Assembly (NCBI GenBank): GCA_041746855.1
Contig: JBGTGG010000143.1
Location: 13,160 to 77,159, forward strand
Length of the DNA: 64,000 bases
Origin: JBGTGG01 sp041746855
GTDB taxonomy: Bacteria > Bacteroidota > Bacteroidia > Cytophagales > Cyclobacteriaceae
Reading direction: 5' to 3'
A program made the position numbers and the translations under genes. This document shows, in pieces, positions 19,023 to 27,114 of this stretch. The notes beneath the pieces were generated by a model that saw nothing but the letters and a program-made list of their open reading frames with translations, was not told the origin of the DNA and ran no database searches. The number at the start of each line of letters is the position of its first letter. Position 1 is the first letter of the stretch.

Positions 19023-19451
19023 CTATTTCTTTATTTCCAGTATTGCCATGGTAATGCGACTGATGCAAATCGGATTATCCTGTTCATCACGAATGCGGAT
19101 TTCCCACACATGGGTTTGTTTTCCAATATGGATAGGGGAGGTCCTGCCGATTACATACCCGCTTTTTGCTCCTTTCAAATGATTAGCGTTTATCTCAAGC
19201 CCCACACAAAAAAATTTTGATCGGTCAATCACACAATACGCAGCAATACTGCCCATCGTTTCTGCCAGCGCAACCGAAGCTCCACCGTGCAACAATCCCA
19301 TCGGTTGTTGGGTTCGGTGATCAACGGGCATTTTTGCTTCGAGGTAATCTTCACCAACTTTCGTAAACTCAATTCCAATGTGCCCGCCCATCGTGTTGGG
19401 CATCGATCGGTTCAGGTGTTCAACGGTCAATTCAGGTGGAAAAACAGCCAT
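19023..19451 (-). CDS. Hotdog-fold thioesterase, probable DHNA-CoA thioesterase (MenI-like)
   Basis: 142 aa from the ATG at 19451 (MAVFPPELTVEHLN). The longer ATG start at 19520 adds an unconserved stretch. It is a PaaI/YbgC-type hotdog protein with HGGASVALAETMGS, in which Glu is the likely catalytic residue, and the DHRTQQPMGLLHGG loop. In E. coli the MenI (YdiI) thioesterase hydrolyses DHNA-CoA after MenB. The position at the head of menF-menD-menB-menE, 3 bp before menF, makes that role likely. Substrate not proven by sequence. Confidence 0.8.
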   Translation of the reverse strand: MAVFPPELTVEHLNRSMPNTMGGHIGIEFTKVGEDYLEAKMPVDHRTQQPMGLLHGGASVALAETMGSIAAYCVIDRSKFFCVGLEINANHLKGAKSGYVIGRTSPIHIGKQTHVWEIRIRDEQDNPICISRITMAILEIKK

Positions 19452-19495
19452 TTTTGAAGATTTTGTTGAAAAGGAACAACAATGAAGTATTTCCC

Positions 19496-19503
19496 TATTT
19501 TTG
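19496..19503 (+). promoter_or_regulatory. Possible -7 box (TATTTTTG) of the histidine phosphatase gene
   Basis: TATTTTTG matches TAnnTTTG. No good -33 TTG at 19-21 nt was found. A transcript starting just downstream would exclude the ATG at 19436 and fits the TTG start at 19523. Confidence 0.3.
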
Positions 19504-19522
19504 CGCCCAAAATACTTCAAAA

Positions 19523-20146
19523 TTGGTCACGAAAAAAATATATCTGATCCGTCATGGACAAACGGATTTCAACAAACAAGGCATTGTTCAAGGTAGTGGT
19601 GTGGATAGTCGGTTGAATGCCGTGGGCATTGCGCAAGCGACTGCTTTTTTTGAGACGTATGGTTCGATAGCATTTGACAAAGTGTATACTTCAGCTTTGA
19701 AACGTACGCATGAATCGGTGGATCTATTTATAAAAAAAGGTACCCGACATGAAGCGCTTGAAGGGTTGAATGAAATAAACTGGGGCAACAAAGAAGGGCA
19801 GCGAATTTCAATTCAGGACGATGCACGCTACTTCGAGATGTTGGAAAGATGGAGGAAGGGTGAAACCGGATTACGGATTGAAGGTGGTGAAAGTCCCGAT
19901 GATGTTTTGTCAAGATTGATTCCTGCTTGGAACCACATCATGAACAAACCAGAGGAAGAAAAAATTTTGGTTTGTGCGCACGGACGCGTGATGCGTGTTT
20001 TACTTTGCCATATTTTGAATTATCCACTTCATAGTATGGATTTGTTTGAGCACAGCAACTTGTGTTTGTATGAATTGAATTACTCGGGCTCCATGTTCCG
20101 GGTTGAAAAATTCAACAACGCTGATCACTTGCGGTCTTTTAATTGA
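19523..20146 (+). CDS. Histidine phosphatase family protein (phosphoglycerate-mutase-like)
   Basis: 207 aa using a TTG start at 19523 (VTKKIYLIRHGQTDFN). The ATG at 19436 would add a 29-residue extension running antisense into the start of the MenI-like gene, and family members normally begin a few residues before RHGQT. The catalytic His in LIRHGQT, the ALKRTHES arginine region, a GxxxG/E segment (LNEINWGNKEGQ) and the second His in CAHGRVMRVL are present. Likely a broad-specificity phosphatase of the cobC/GpmB type. Its 3' end overlaps the convergent TPR gene by 22 bp. Confidence 0.82.
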   Translation: MVTKKIYLIRHGQTDFNKQGIVQGSGVDSRLNAVGIAQATAFFETYGSIAFDKVYTSALKRTHESVDLFIKKGTRHEALEGLNEINWGNKEGQRISIQDDARYFEMLERWRKGETGLRIEGGESPDDVLSRLIPAWNHIMNKPEEEKILVCAHGRVMRVLLCHILNYPLHSMDLFEHSNLCLYELNYSGSMFRVEKFNNADHLRSFN

Positions 20147-21603
20147 TCCAGTGCCGAGCGGGCTTTGCTATCGATACTATTTTTGTATTCGTGTTTTTTA
20201 TAACTCAGTGCTTTCTTAAAATATAGCGTTGCATTTTTGGGATCGTTTTTGTCTTCGTAAATATAGCCAAGCTGCAGGCAGGAGTTCGGTGCAAAATACG
20301 TTTGAAGGTCATCGCTCCTTAAAATAGTTTTTTTGTAAAATTCAATCGAAGCTTCGGGATTCCCCATTTTGTGTAGAAGCCTGGCATTCCGATAGTAAAA
20401 TTCCACACTATCTTTTTTGGATTTTAAATCGCTGGGCGAAACTGTTTGGATCACCGCTGAGGCTTGATCATAATATCCACCATCGGTGAAATACCGGATT
20501 TTGGTCAATTTACGATTTCGTGATTCACGGGTTTGTAAACTGCGTGCGGCATATTTATCCGCTTCTGTTTCTGACCGCCCAACAGTTTCTGCCTTGGAAA
20601 AATAATAGTCAGCTTTTTCGTCAGTGTTGTTTAGCCAATAACAAAGTCCTGTTTTATAATGGGCATCTTTTATATGGTTTTCGCCTTCAAACTTTTTAAT
20701 GAAGTGTTCGTACGCTGCAATCGCTTCTGGATATTCACCTTTATGAAGATAGACTTCACCTTTCAAATAATGGATAAAGGCCATGTTGAGGGGCAAACCC
20801 CGTTGCTCTAATTGCTGAATGTACTCTAGAGCTTTTTCACTTTGTGAATTTTTTACATAAAGCGAGGTTGCCAATAACATTGCAAGGGAAGGAGTCGTTT
20901 CTTTTTCCAGCAGGTTTGAAATATGTTGGATGCCTTCAGCAGGTTGTTGGAAGACATATCCTTCCACGAGGCTTTTTAGCAACATGGCTTCAATCGAAAA
21001 AATGGAATTGGAGTTTTGTACGGAGGTGAGTTCTTCGATCCCCTTTGCAACATTTCCTTCCATTCGCAACAACGAAAGTATCCAATCATACTTTTCTGGA
21101 ACAGAGCCAACTAGTACGTTCAATATTCCCGAAGTTTTATTGATGGGTTTAAAATTAGGATGTTTTTTTTTGCATTGCTTTGTAAGCAAATAAGCCTGGC
21201 GTAAATCCCATGCGGCATCCAGTTCGTTTCCAAACTTTAAGTGAACGAACGCCCATTGTAATCTGATTTCAGCCTTCAGGAACAAGGCAGAAGCGCTCTG
21301 GTCTTTTTCAAATTGTGTTATGCGGTTTTCAGCGCGGCTTTCAAAATCCTGATAGAATTCCGGGTTTTCAGTCAACAACAGTTCAAGGGCTTCGCCATAG
21401 GATTGAATGTACGCTTCCTGATACGTACTTTGATTAACAGGTTTTACATTTGTGTAAGCTAAATCCAAAACTTTTCGATACTCTTTTTTTGCCTTGGCAG
21501 AAAAATCCCATTGCTGCGCAACAGAAATCAGTGACAATAAAAAAAGGCAAGCTGTTAGGCTCGCCTTTATTATCAATGTTTTGAAAATATTATTTCTTTT
21601 CAA
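20125..21603 (-). CDS. Exported tetratricopeptide-repeat protein
   Basis: 492 aa if started at the TTG at 21603 (KRNNIFKTLIIKASLTACLFLLSLISVAQQ), giving a clean signal peptide. The longer ATG start at 21750 would put 49 basic residues in front and lies deep inside the upstream DUF164 gene. With TTG the overlap is 14 bp, suggesting translational coupling. TPR-like helix pairs are visible around 250-340 and at the C-terminus (YRNARLLHKMGNPEASIEFY, QLGYIYEDKNDPKNATLYFKKAL). Probably a periplasmic protein-protein interaction scaffold. The specific role is unknown. Confidence 0.78.
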   Translation of the reverse strand: MKRNNIFKTLIIKASLTACLFLLSLISVAQQWDFSAKAKKEYRKVLDLAYTNVKPVNQSTYQEAYIQSYGEALELLLTENPEFYQDFESRAENRITQFEKDQSASALFLKAEIRLQWAFVHLKFGNELDAAWDLRQAYLLTKQCKKKHPNFKPINKTSGILNVLVGSVPEKYDWILSLLRMEGNVAKGIEELTSVQNSNSIFSIEAMLLKSLVEGYVFQQPAEGIQHISNLLEKETTPSLAMLLATSLYVKNSQSEKALEYIQQLEQRGLPLNMAFIHYLKGEVYLHKGEYPEAIAAYEHFIKKFEGENHIKDAHYKTGLCYWLNNTDEKADYYFSKAETVGRSETEADKYAARSLQTRESRNRKLTKIRYFTDGGYYDQASAVIQTVSPSDLKSKKDSVEFYYRNARLLHKMGNPEASIEFYKKTILRSDDLQTYFAPNSCLQLGYIYEDKNDPKNATLYFKKALSYKKHEYKNSIDSKARSALDQLKDRK

Positions 21604-22399
21604 CTTTTCTTTTTCGTGGCGTAACCGTTTTGGCAGGCTTAGCAACCTTGGGCTTTTCTTCAATCCCCATCGATTCCATATCAACATCCGCCAAAATTCT
21701 ACCGGAGTGCTCATCAATAACGATTTTTTTCTTCTCCAGGATTTCAGCAATTTTTTGTGGAGGAATCACGATGTTACATCCTTCAGCAGCACCGCGCACT
21801 ACACGCACAACAGCAAGGCCGTTGGAAAGGCTTACACGTAACCTTTCATAATATTTTAAAAGTTTCTCTTCTATTTTTTTGGTTGCTTTTTCACGCTCCA
21901 CCATCAACCGTTTTTCTTCTTCCTGACTTTCTGCAAGGATTCCGTCTAATTCGGCTTTCTTTTCATTAAGGTGGTCGGTTCTTTCAGCAATAAGGGCATT
22001 GGTTTTATCAATTTCATCTTTTTTGGCTGCGATTTGGTCTTTGGCCTCCTTCATGCGCTTTTCGCAGATTTGGATTTCTAATTCCTGAAGTTCAACTTCT
22101 TTTGAAATCGCATCGAATTCGCGGTTGTTACGAACATTCTTTTGCTGTTCGTTGTATTTTTTGATCAGCTTTTCAGCCTCTTTGGCTGCTTCTTTATGTG
22201 TTTTTATGGTTTCATCGAAAGCTTTAAGCTCTCCTTCCAAACGCTCAAGGCGGGAGTTATACCCCACCATTTCATCCTCGAGGTCCCTTACTTCATCCGG
22301 TAAATCGCCTCTTAATTTCTTTAATTCGTCAAATTTGGTGTCAATGAACTGCAGTTTAACAAGTGCTTCAAGCTTCTGGGCTACTGATTGATTCTCCAT
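21590..22399 (-). CDS. DUF164/C4-type zinc-ribbon family coiled-coil protein, ribbon degenerate
   Basis: 269 aa. A long coiled coil (about 10-180) precedes the region normally forming the C4 zinc ribbon. The usual CxxC...CxxC pattern is mostly lost here: one cysteine remains in RGAAEGCNIVIPPQ, and the second pair is replaced in IVIDEHSGRIL. A basic Lys/Arg tail follows. Family members occur with NIF3 in many bacteria, as here, where the two genes abut with no gap. The function of the pair is poorly known. Loss of the zinc ligands means metal binding should not be assumed. Confidence 0.85.
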   Translation of the reverse strand: MENQSVAQKLEALVKLQFIDTKFDELKKLRGDLPDEVRDLEDEMVGYNSRLERLEGELKAFDETIKTHKEAAKEAEKLIKKYNEQQKNVRNNREFDAISKEVELQELEIQICEKRMKEAKDQIAAKKDEIDKTNALIAERTDHLNEKKAELDGILAESQEEEKRLMVEREKATKKIEEKLLKYYERLRVSLSNGLAVVRVVRGAAEGCNIVIPPQKIAEILEKKKIVIDEHSGRILADVDMESMGIEEKPKVAKPAKTVTPRKRKVEKK

Positions 22400-23497
22400 T
22401 TATTTGTAGTAACTGATTGGATTTGTTGAACTTTTAGAAAAATTGATCGCAAAACTAGGAAATTTTTTGATTAAAACATCCTTTAAGAGTTCTTTCGTAT
22501 ACACTTCACTTTCATAATGGCCAATATCGGCTATCATGATTTTTCCTTCGGCATCAAAAAACTCGTGGTATTTAAAATCGGCTGAAACGAACGCATCAGC
22601 ACCTATTTTTAAAGCGTCTTTCAATAAGAAGCTGCCTGATCCTCCGCAAACCGCCACTTTTTTAATCGGGCGATCAGGGATTTGAGTATGTCGGATCATG
22701 GGTAATTCCATTGCTTCTTTCAAACGCTTCAAAAAATTAATTGGTTCAAGTGGGATTTCCAGTTCACCCACCATTCCAGCACCAACCTCTTGATTTTCAT
22801 TTACTAACGCTGTTAAGTAGTATGCAACTTCTTCATATGGATGGTGTTTTTTGAGCGCTTTCACAATTACATTTTCAAGATGGGTAGGAACCAATACCTC
22901 TATCCGAACCTCCTTTGCTTTTTCAAGGTTGCCAACTTCCCCGGTTTGTGGGCTTGCACCTTCTGTTGGAAGAAATGTGCCCGTTCCTTCGGTTTGGAAA
23001 CTACAGTTTGAATAATTGCCGATTTGCCCAGCCCCGGCAGCGTAAAGTCCTTCCAATACAGTTTCAAGATTTTCTTTCGGAACAAACGTGACCAGTTTTG
23101 AAAGTGTGCCTTTTTTCGGACTGAGGATCGAAAGGTTCAATAAGCCTATTTTTTCACAGATTTTTCGGTTTACGCCTGTTATGATATTGTCGAGATTCGT
23201 GTGGATAGCGTAAATGGCAATGTTATTTCGGATGGCACTAATAACGGTTCGCTCTATATAATTACTGCCCGTAAGTTTCTTTAATCCCCTGAAAATAATG
23301 GGATGATGGGCGACAATAAGGTTGCAATTCGACTGGATTGCTTCATTAACGATTTCTTCTGTGCAATCCAGCGTTACCAAAATACCTGTTACCGCATCTG
23401 TTGGATTTCCCGTAAGGAGGCCGGCATTGTCATAGGATTCTTGTAAGGAGAGCGGGGCCAGCGATTCGAGATAATGGGTCACATCTTTTATCTGCAT
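22400..23497 (-). CDS. Nif3-like dinuclear metal-centre protein (DUF34/NIF3)
   Basis: 365 aa from the ATG at 23497 (the preceding codon at 23500 is TTG). Metal ligands of the family are visible: VAHHPIIFRG, AIHTNLD and the C-terminal DIGHYESEVYTKE. Between them is the extra domain of long-form family members (about residues 130-230). The protein probably forms the toroidal hexamer known for the family. It is often annotated as GTP cyclohydrolase I type 2, but that activity is not established in general. Divergent from lpxK; the corrected starts leave 69 bp between them. Confidence 0.88.
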   Translation of the reverse strand: MQIKDVTHYLESLAPLSLQESYDNAGLLTGNPTDAVTGILVTLDCTEEIVNEAIQSNCNLIVAHHPIIFRGLKKLTGSNYIERTVISAIRNNIAIYAIHTNLDNIITGVNRKICEKIGLLNLSILSPKKGTLSKLVTFVPKENLETVLEGLYAAGAGQIGNYSNCSFQTEGTGTFLPTEGASPQTGEVGNLEKAKEVRIEVLVPTHLENVIVKALKKHHPYEEVAYYLTALVNENQEVGAGMVGELEIPLEPINFLKRLKEAMELPMIRHTQIPDRPIKKVAVCGGSGSFLLKDALKIGADAFVSADFKYHEFFDAEGKIMIADIGHYESEVYTKELLKDVLIKKFPSFAINFSKSSTNPISYYK

Positions 23498-23566
23498 CAA
23501 AACACGGGATTAGTGTTGTTAATTGTATTTTTGCCGAAAATCATAAGCAAAACTACGATTTATTTA

Positions 23567-24610
23567 ATGTTCCTGACCCGGATTCTGCTCTTTCCCTTCG
23601 CTGTGCTCTATGATGCGGTCACCGGATTTCGGAATCGGTTATATGATTTGAAGCTGAAGCCTTCGGTTAGTTTTGATATTCCTGTAATCTGTGTTGGGAA
23701 TTTATCAGTAGGAGGTACCGGAAAAACGCCCGTGATTGAATATTTGATCCGCCTGCTAAATAAAAAACACAGCATTGCAGTCTTAAGCCGGGGGTACAAA
23801 CGCAAAACAAACGGGTTTCGGATGGCCACTCAGGAGGATAATGCCAGTACGTTAGGCGATGAGCCTTTTCAGCTGTATAAAAAATACGGAAGCCAGGTTA
23901 GCGTTGTCGTGGGTGAAGATCGTGCGATGGCCATTCCCTCCATCTTACAAGCGCAGGAAAATGTGGATATCATTTTAATGGACGATGGCTTTCAACACAG
24001 GAGGGTAACACCGGGGTTTTTAATATTGTTGACGGATTTCAATAAACCCTTCTATAAAGATTTTCTGCTTCCGGCCGGGCGATTACGTGAATCGCGGAGC
24101 AACGCCAGTCGGGCAAATGCAATTGTTGTTACCAAATGCCCGCATGATATTTCAGGTCAATCCATAGAAAATATTAAAAATGAAATTGGACGGTATTCCC
24201 AAAAGCCGGTGTTCTTTGCAGCGATTCAGTATGGTAAACTTACACCTTTTGGCAATCAGAGTTTTGAAATTGGCAATAAGGTTTTAGTGGTAACCGGAAT
24301 TGCAAATCCCACACCTTTGCTTTCTTTTGTAACTGCCAACTATACGTTGGTTGACCATTTGGATTTTCCTGATCATTACGATTTCACACATGAAGATTTA
24401 GAAAGAATAAAAAGTTATTACGACAAAGACCCTTCACTAATTATTCTTACCACAGAGAAAGATATGGCAAAACTGACCGATCCGGTTTTTGAAAATTTCA
24501 CATCTGCACTACCATTTTTTTATTTGCCGATTGAAGTAGAATTTGTAAAAGGTGGTAAGGAATTTGATAAGCTGGTGCTTCAATCTGTTTTAAGGAGTGA
24601 TGAAGGGTAA
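23567..24610 (+). CDS. lpxK: Tetraacyldisaccharide 4'-kinase LpxK
   Basis: 347 aa from the ATG at 23567 (MFLTRILLFPFAVLYDAVTG). The longer start at 23474 adds 31 residues overlapping the NIF3 gene. LpxK phosphorylates the 4' position of the lipid A disaccharide at the inner membrane. Walker A GNLSVGGTGKTP, LSRGYKRK, the DDGFQHRR Walker-B-like segment, LPAGRLRES and TTEKDMAKL are typical. Its presence confirms a Gram-negative cell with lipid A. It overlaps the following porin gene by 11 bp. Confidence 0.95.
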   Translation: MFLTRILLFPFAVLYDAVTGFRNRLYDLKLKPSVSFDIPVICVGNLSVGGTGKTPVIEYLIRLLNKKHSIAVLSRGYKRKTNGFRMATQEDNASTLGDEPFQLYKKYGSQVSVVVGEDRAMAIPSILQAQENVDIILMDDGFQHRRVTPGFLILLTDFNKPFYKDFLLPAGRLRESRSNASRANAIVVTKCPHDISGQSIENIKNEIGRYSQKPVFFAAIQYGKLTPFGNQSFEIGNKVLVVTGIANPTPLLSFVTANYTLVDHLDFPDHYDFTHEDLERIKSYYDKDPSLIILTTEKDMAKLTDPVFENFTSALPFFYLPIEVEFVKGGKEFDKLVLQSVLRSDEG

Positions 24611-26507
24611 TCATACGATAGCACAAATAGGATTCATTCTTCTCCTTATCGGGATGTCAGGGATGAAACTTTATGCACAGGAAGAAAACCAAATTCGCAG
24701 GGGCTCCTCCATTTTGGATGATAGCACCAAGCAGATTTACGGGCCTACTACTTCACGCTATTTTTATGAAGATGATGTTTTCTTCAACAAGAAGAAGTTT
24801 TATTTCATCGATACCGTTATTCGGGATTTCCATCGCTTCCCGTATGTGCAACGATACAATAATCTTTATCAGGATTTAGGAAATATTGGCACCGCCATCA
24901 AACCCATTTACTATCAGCCCCCTGAACAAATTGGTGTTCGCTCAGGTTTCCATTCCTATGATTTGTACTGGGATCATGAACGCATCGAATATTATGATAC
25001 CAAATCGCCTTACACCAATATGAAAGTTATCCTTGGCGGGAAGGGGCGATCAATGACCGACATTGCTTTTAGCAGAAATGTAAATCCACGATGGAATACG
25101 GGTTTTAATTTCCGCACCATTTTAATGGACAAACAAGTACAACGATCCGGCCGTGGCGACAGGCATGTGATCGGCACGTATTACGATATCTATACTTCCT
25201 ATTTTACTGAAGATGAGAAGTATCGTTTGTTTTTCAATTTTCGTAGAAACCACCACCAGGTAGATGAGTATGGCGGCATAGACGTTGGTGTAAATTACGT
25301 GATGAGTGATTTTTTTGATACCAACGCGCAACCCAACTTAACAGCCGCAGAGAGTAGGGAGCTTCGTATGAACATTCACTTCAACCACCAGTATTCAATT
25401 GCAAAAGAACTACAACTCTACCACACTTTTGATCGTGGGCGCCAGGGGAATCAATTTTTTGATACGCCCTCACTGGCCCCGGCAGGTTTTTATGATTACG
25501 TGGAAGTTGATAGTGCCAACACCAGTGACAACGCCAAGCTTGTCACGCTACGCAATGAAGTTGGCATCAAAGGAAATTTAGCTAAGCTTTTCTACAACGG
25601 CTACTATGCGATCCGTCATTACGATATGACCTATAAATATGTAAACCTTGATTCCGTTTCGGTGCCTTTAAATGGCTATGAGAATTATTTGGGAGGACGG
25701 CTTGCGTTGGATATTGATTCAATCTTTACGCTCACCGGTTGGGCGGAAATAATGGCCAACGGAAATTACAGGATCGAAGGCAACCTGAGCAGTCGCTGGC
25801 TGGAGGCTACGCTGAAGCAAAGTCAATATTCACCTTCCTTTTTGCAACAAGCCTATCGTGGTTCGCATGATGTATGGTACAATAATTTTGCTGCCACTGA
25901 GTCATCCCAACTTTCGGGGTTCATTCATTACCGTGATCGGGCGGTTTCCATTTCGCCCGGAGTAGCGTTGACACGGTTGAAAAATTATGTTTATTTCAAG
26001 TATCGTGAATCCGTTGATGATCAAACCGTTCTTCCGGTGCAGTCTGGTGGTGATCAAATTTTTGCCTCGCCTGAATTGCGTTTCAACGTAAGAGCGGGAA
26101 ATATTACGCTTCATACCCGAAGTATTTATACTGTTTTCTTAAAGAATGATGATAATGCTATCCGCATCCCTCCTTTGTTTGTCAATGCACAAATAGCCTA
26201 TAACAATATTCATTTTGGTGGTAGCCTCGAATTGCATACAGGATTTGAAGTTCACTGGCAGTCAACGTACGCAGCCGATGCATATGATTTAGTCACCCAA
26301 CAGTTTTACCGACAAGATGATTTTAAGGTTCCATCTTTCCCTATTGTGGATGTATTCGTTAATGCAAAGATCAGAAGGGCACGGATATTTTTTAAGTACA
26401 CCAATTTGATTCAATTGATTACTCAATCGGGATATCTTGCAACACCGGGTTATCCGGGTCAGCGAAATGTATTCGACTTTGGTTTCGATTGGTCTTTTTA
26501 TGATTGA
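24600..26507 (+). CDS. Putative porin (Porin_10 family)
   Basis: 635 aa from the ATG at 24600 (the GTG at 24597 is the alternative). A signal peptide ends about residue 26 (MKLYAQEEN). The rest is aromatic-rich alternating beta-strand sequence ending in FDFGFDWSFYD, a typical outer-membrane C-terminal strand. The segment YYQPPEQIGVRSGFHSYDLYW is conserved in Bacteroidota putative porins of this family. It is expected to form an outer-membrane barrel with unknown substrate. It overlaps lpxK by 11 bp and is followed 3 bp later by miaE, so the three are probably one transcript. Confidence 0.82.
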   Translation: MKGNHTIAQIGFILLLIGMSGMKLYAQEENQIRRGSSILDDSTKQIYGPTTSRYFYEDDVFFNKKKFYFIDTVIRDFHRFPYVQRYNNLYQDLGNIGTAIKPIYYQPPEQIGVRSGFHSYDLYWDHERIEYYDTKSPYTNMKVILGGKGRSMTDIAFSRNVNPRWNTGFNFRTILMDKQVQRSGRGDRHVIGTYYDIYTSYFTEDEKYRLFFNFRRNHHQVDEYGGIDVGVNYVMSDFFDTNAQPNLTAAESRELRMNIHFNHQYSIAKELQLYHTFDRGRQGNQFFDTPSLAPAGFYDYVEVDSANTSDNAKLVTLRNEVGIKGNLAKLFYNGYYAIRHYDMTYKYVNLDSVSVPLNGYENYLGGRLALDIDSIFTLTGWAEIMANGNYRIEGNLSSRWLEATLKQSQYSPSFLQQAYRGSHDVWYNNFAATESSQLSGFIHYRDRAVSISPGVALTRLKNYVYFKYRESVDDQTVLPVQSGGDQIFASPELRFNVRAGNITLHTRSIYTVFLKNDDNAIRIPPLFVNAQIAYNNIHFGGSLELHTGFEVHWQSTYAADAYDLVTQQFYRQDDFKVPSFPIVDVFVNAKIRRARIFFKYTNLIQLITQSGYLATPGYPGQRNVFDFGFDWSFYD

Positions 26508-26510
26508 TAC

Positions 26511-27113
26511 ATGGAGGCAAAAGGAAAGTTTACATTAGGACTTGAACTACCCACCGATCCGCGTTGGGTGAACATCGCAGAAAAAAGTATCGAGGAGATT
26601 TTAGTTGATCACGCGTACTGCGAGCAGAAGGCAGCGTCTTCTTGTATCTCATTGATAATATTGCATCCCGAGCGAACAGAACTGGTGGACACCTTAACAC
26701 CTATCGTGGCTGAAGAATGGGCGCACTTTGAACGCGTGTTAGAGGAATTGAGAAAGCGAAACTTGGAACTGGGTCGTCCGCGCAAAGATGAATATGTAGA
26801 AGGATTAAGCAAACTGGTGCGAAAAGGAGGGAGCCGTGACCAACAATTGTTGGAAAAACTTTTATTAAACGCGTTGATAGAAGCACGTAGTTGTGAGCGA
26901 TTCAAAATATTATGGAAGCAACTCGCTGATCAGGAGCTTTCAAAATTTTATTATGAATTAATGATTTCTGAAGCTGGCCATTATCGAACGTTCCTTCAGT
27001 TGGCAAAATCATATTTACCGGAGGATGTAGTAAACAAGCGTTGGCGCGAGTGGCTGGATGACGAGGCTCAAATCATGCGTCAACTTGAGCCCCGTGGTGA
27101 CCGTATGCATTAG
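26511..27113 (+). CDS. miaE: tRNA-(ms2io6A)-hydroxylase-like MiaE
   Basis: 200 aa ferritin-like diiron protein. Iron ligands are visible as the MiaE pattern: DHAYCEQKAASS, EEWAHFERV, EARSCERF and SEAGHYRTF. MiaE hydroxylates the isopentenyl group of ms2i6A37 in tRNA using O2. The 3' end converges on the BNR gene with 1 bp between them. Good match to the family by length and motif order. Confidence 0.9.
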   Translation: MEAKGKFTLGLELPTDPRWVNIAEKSIEEILVDHAYCEQKAASSCISLIILHPERTELVDTLTPIVAEEWAHFERVLEELRKRNLELGRPRKDEYVEGLSKLVRKGGSRDQQLLEKLLLNALIEARSCERFKILWKQLADQELSKFYYELMISEAGHYRTFLQLAKSYLPEDVVNKRWREWLDDEAQIMRQLEPRGDRMH

Positions 27114-27114
27114 T

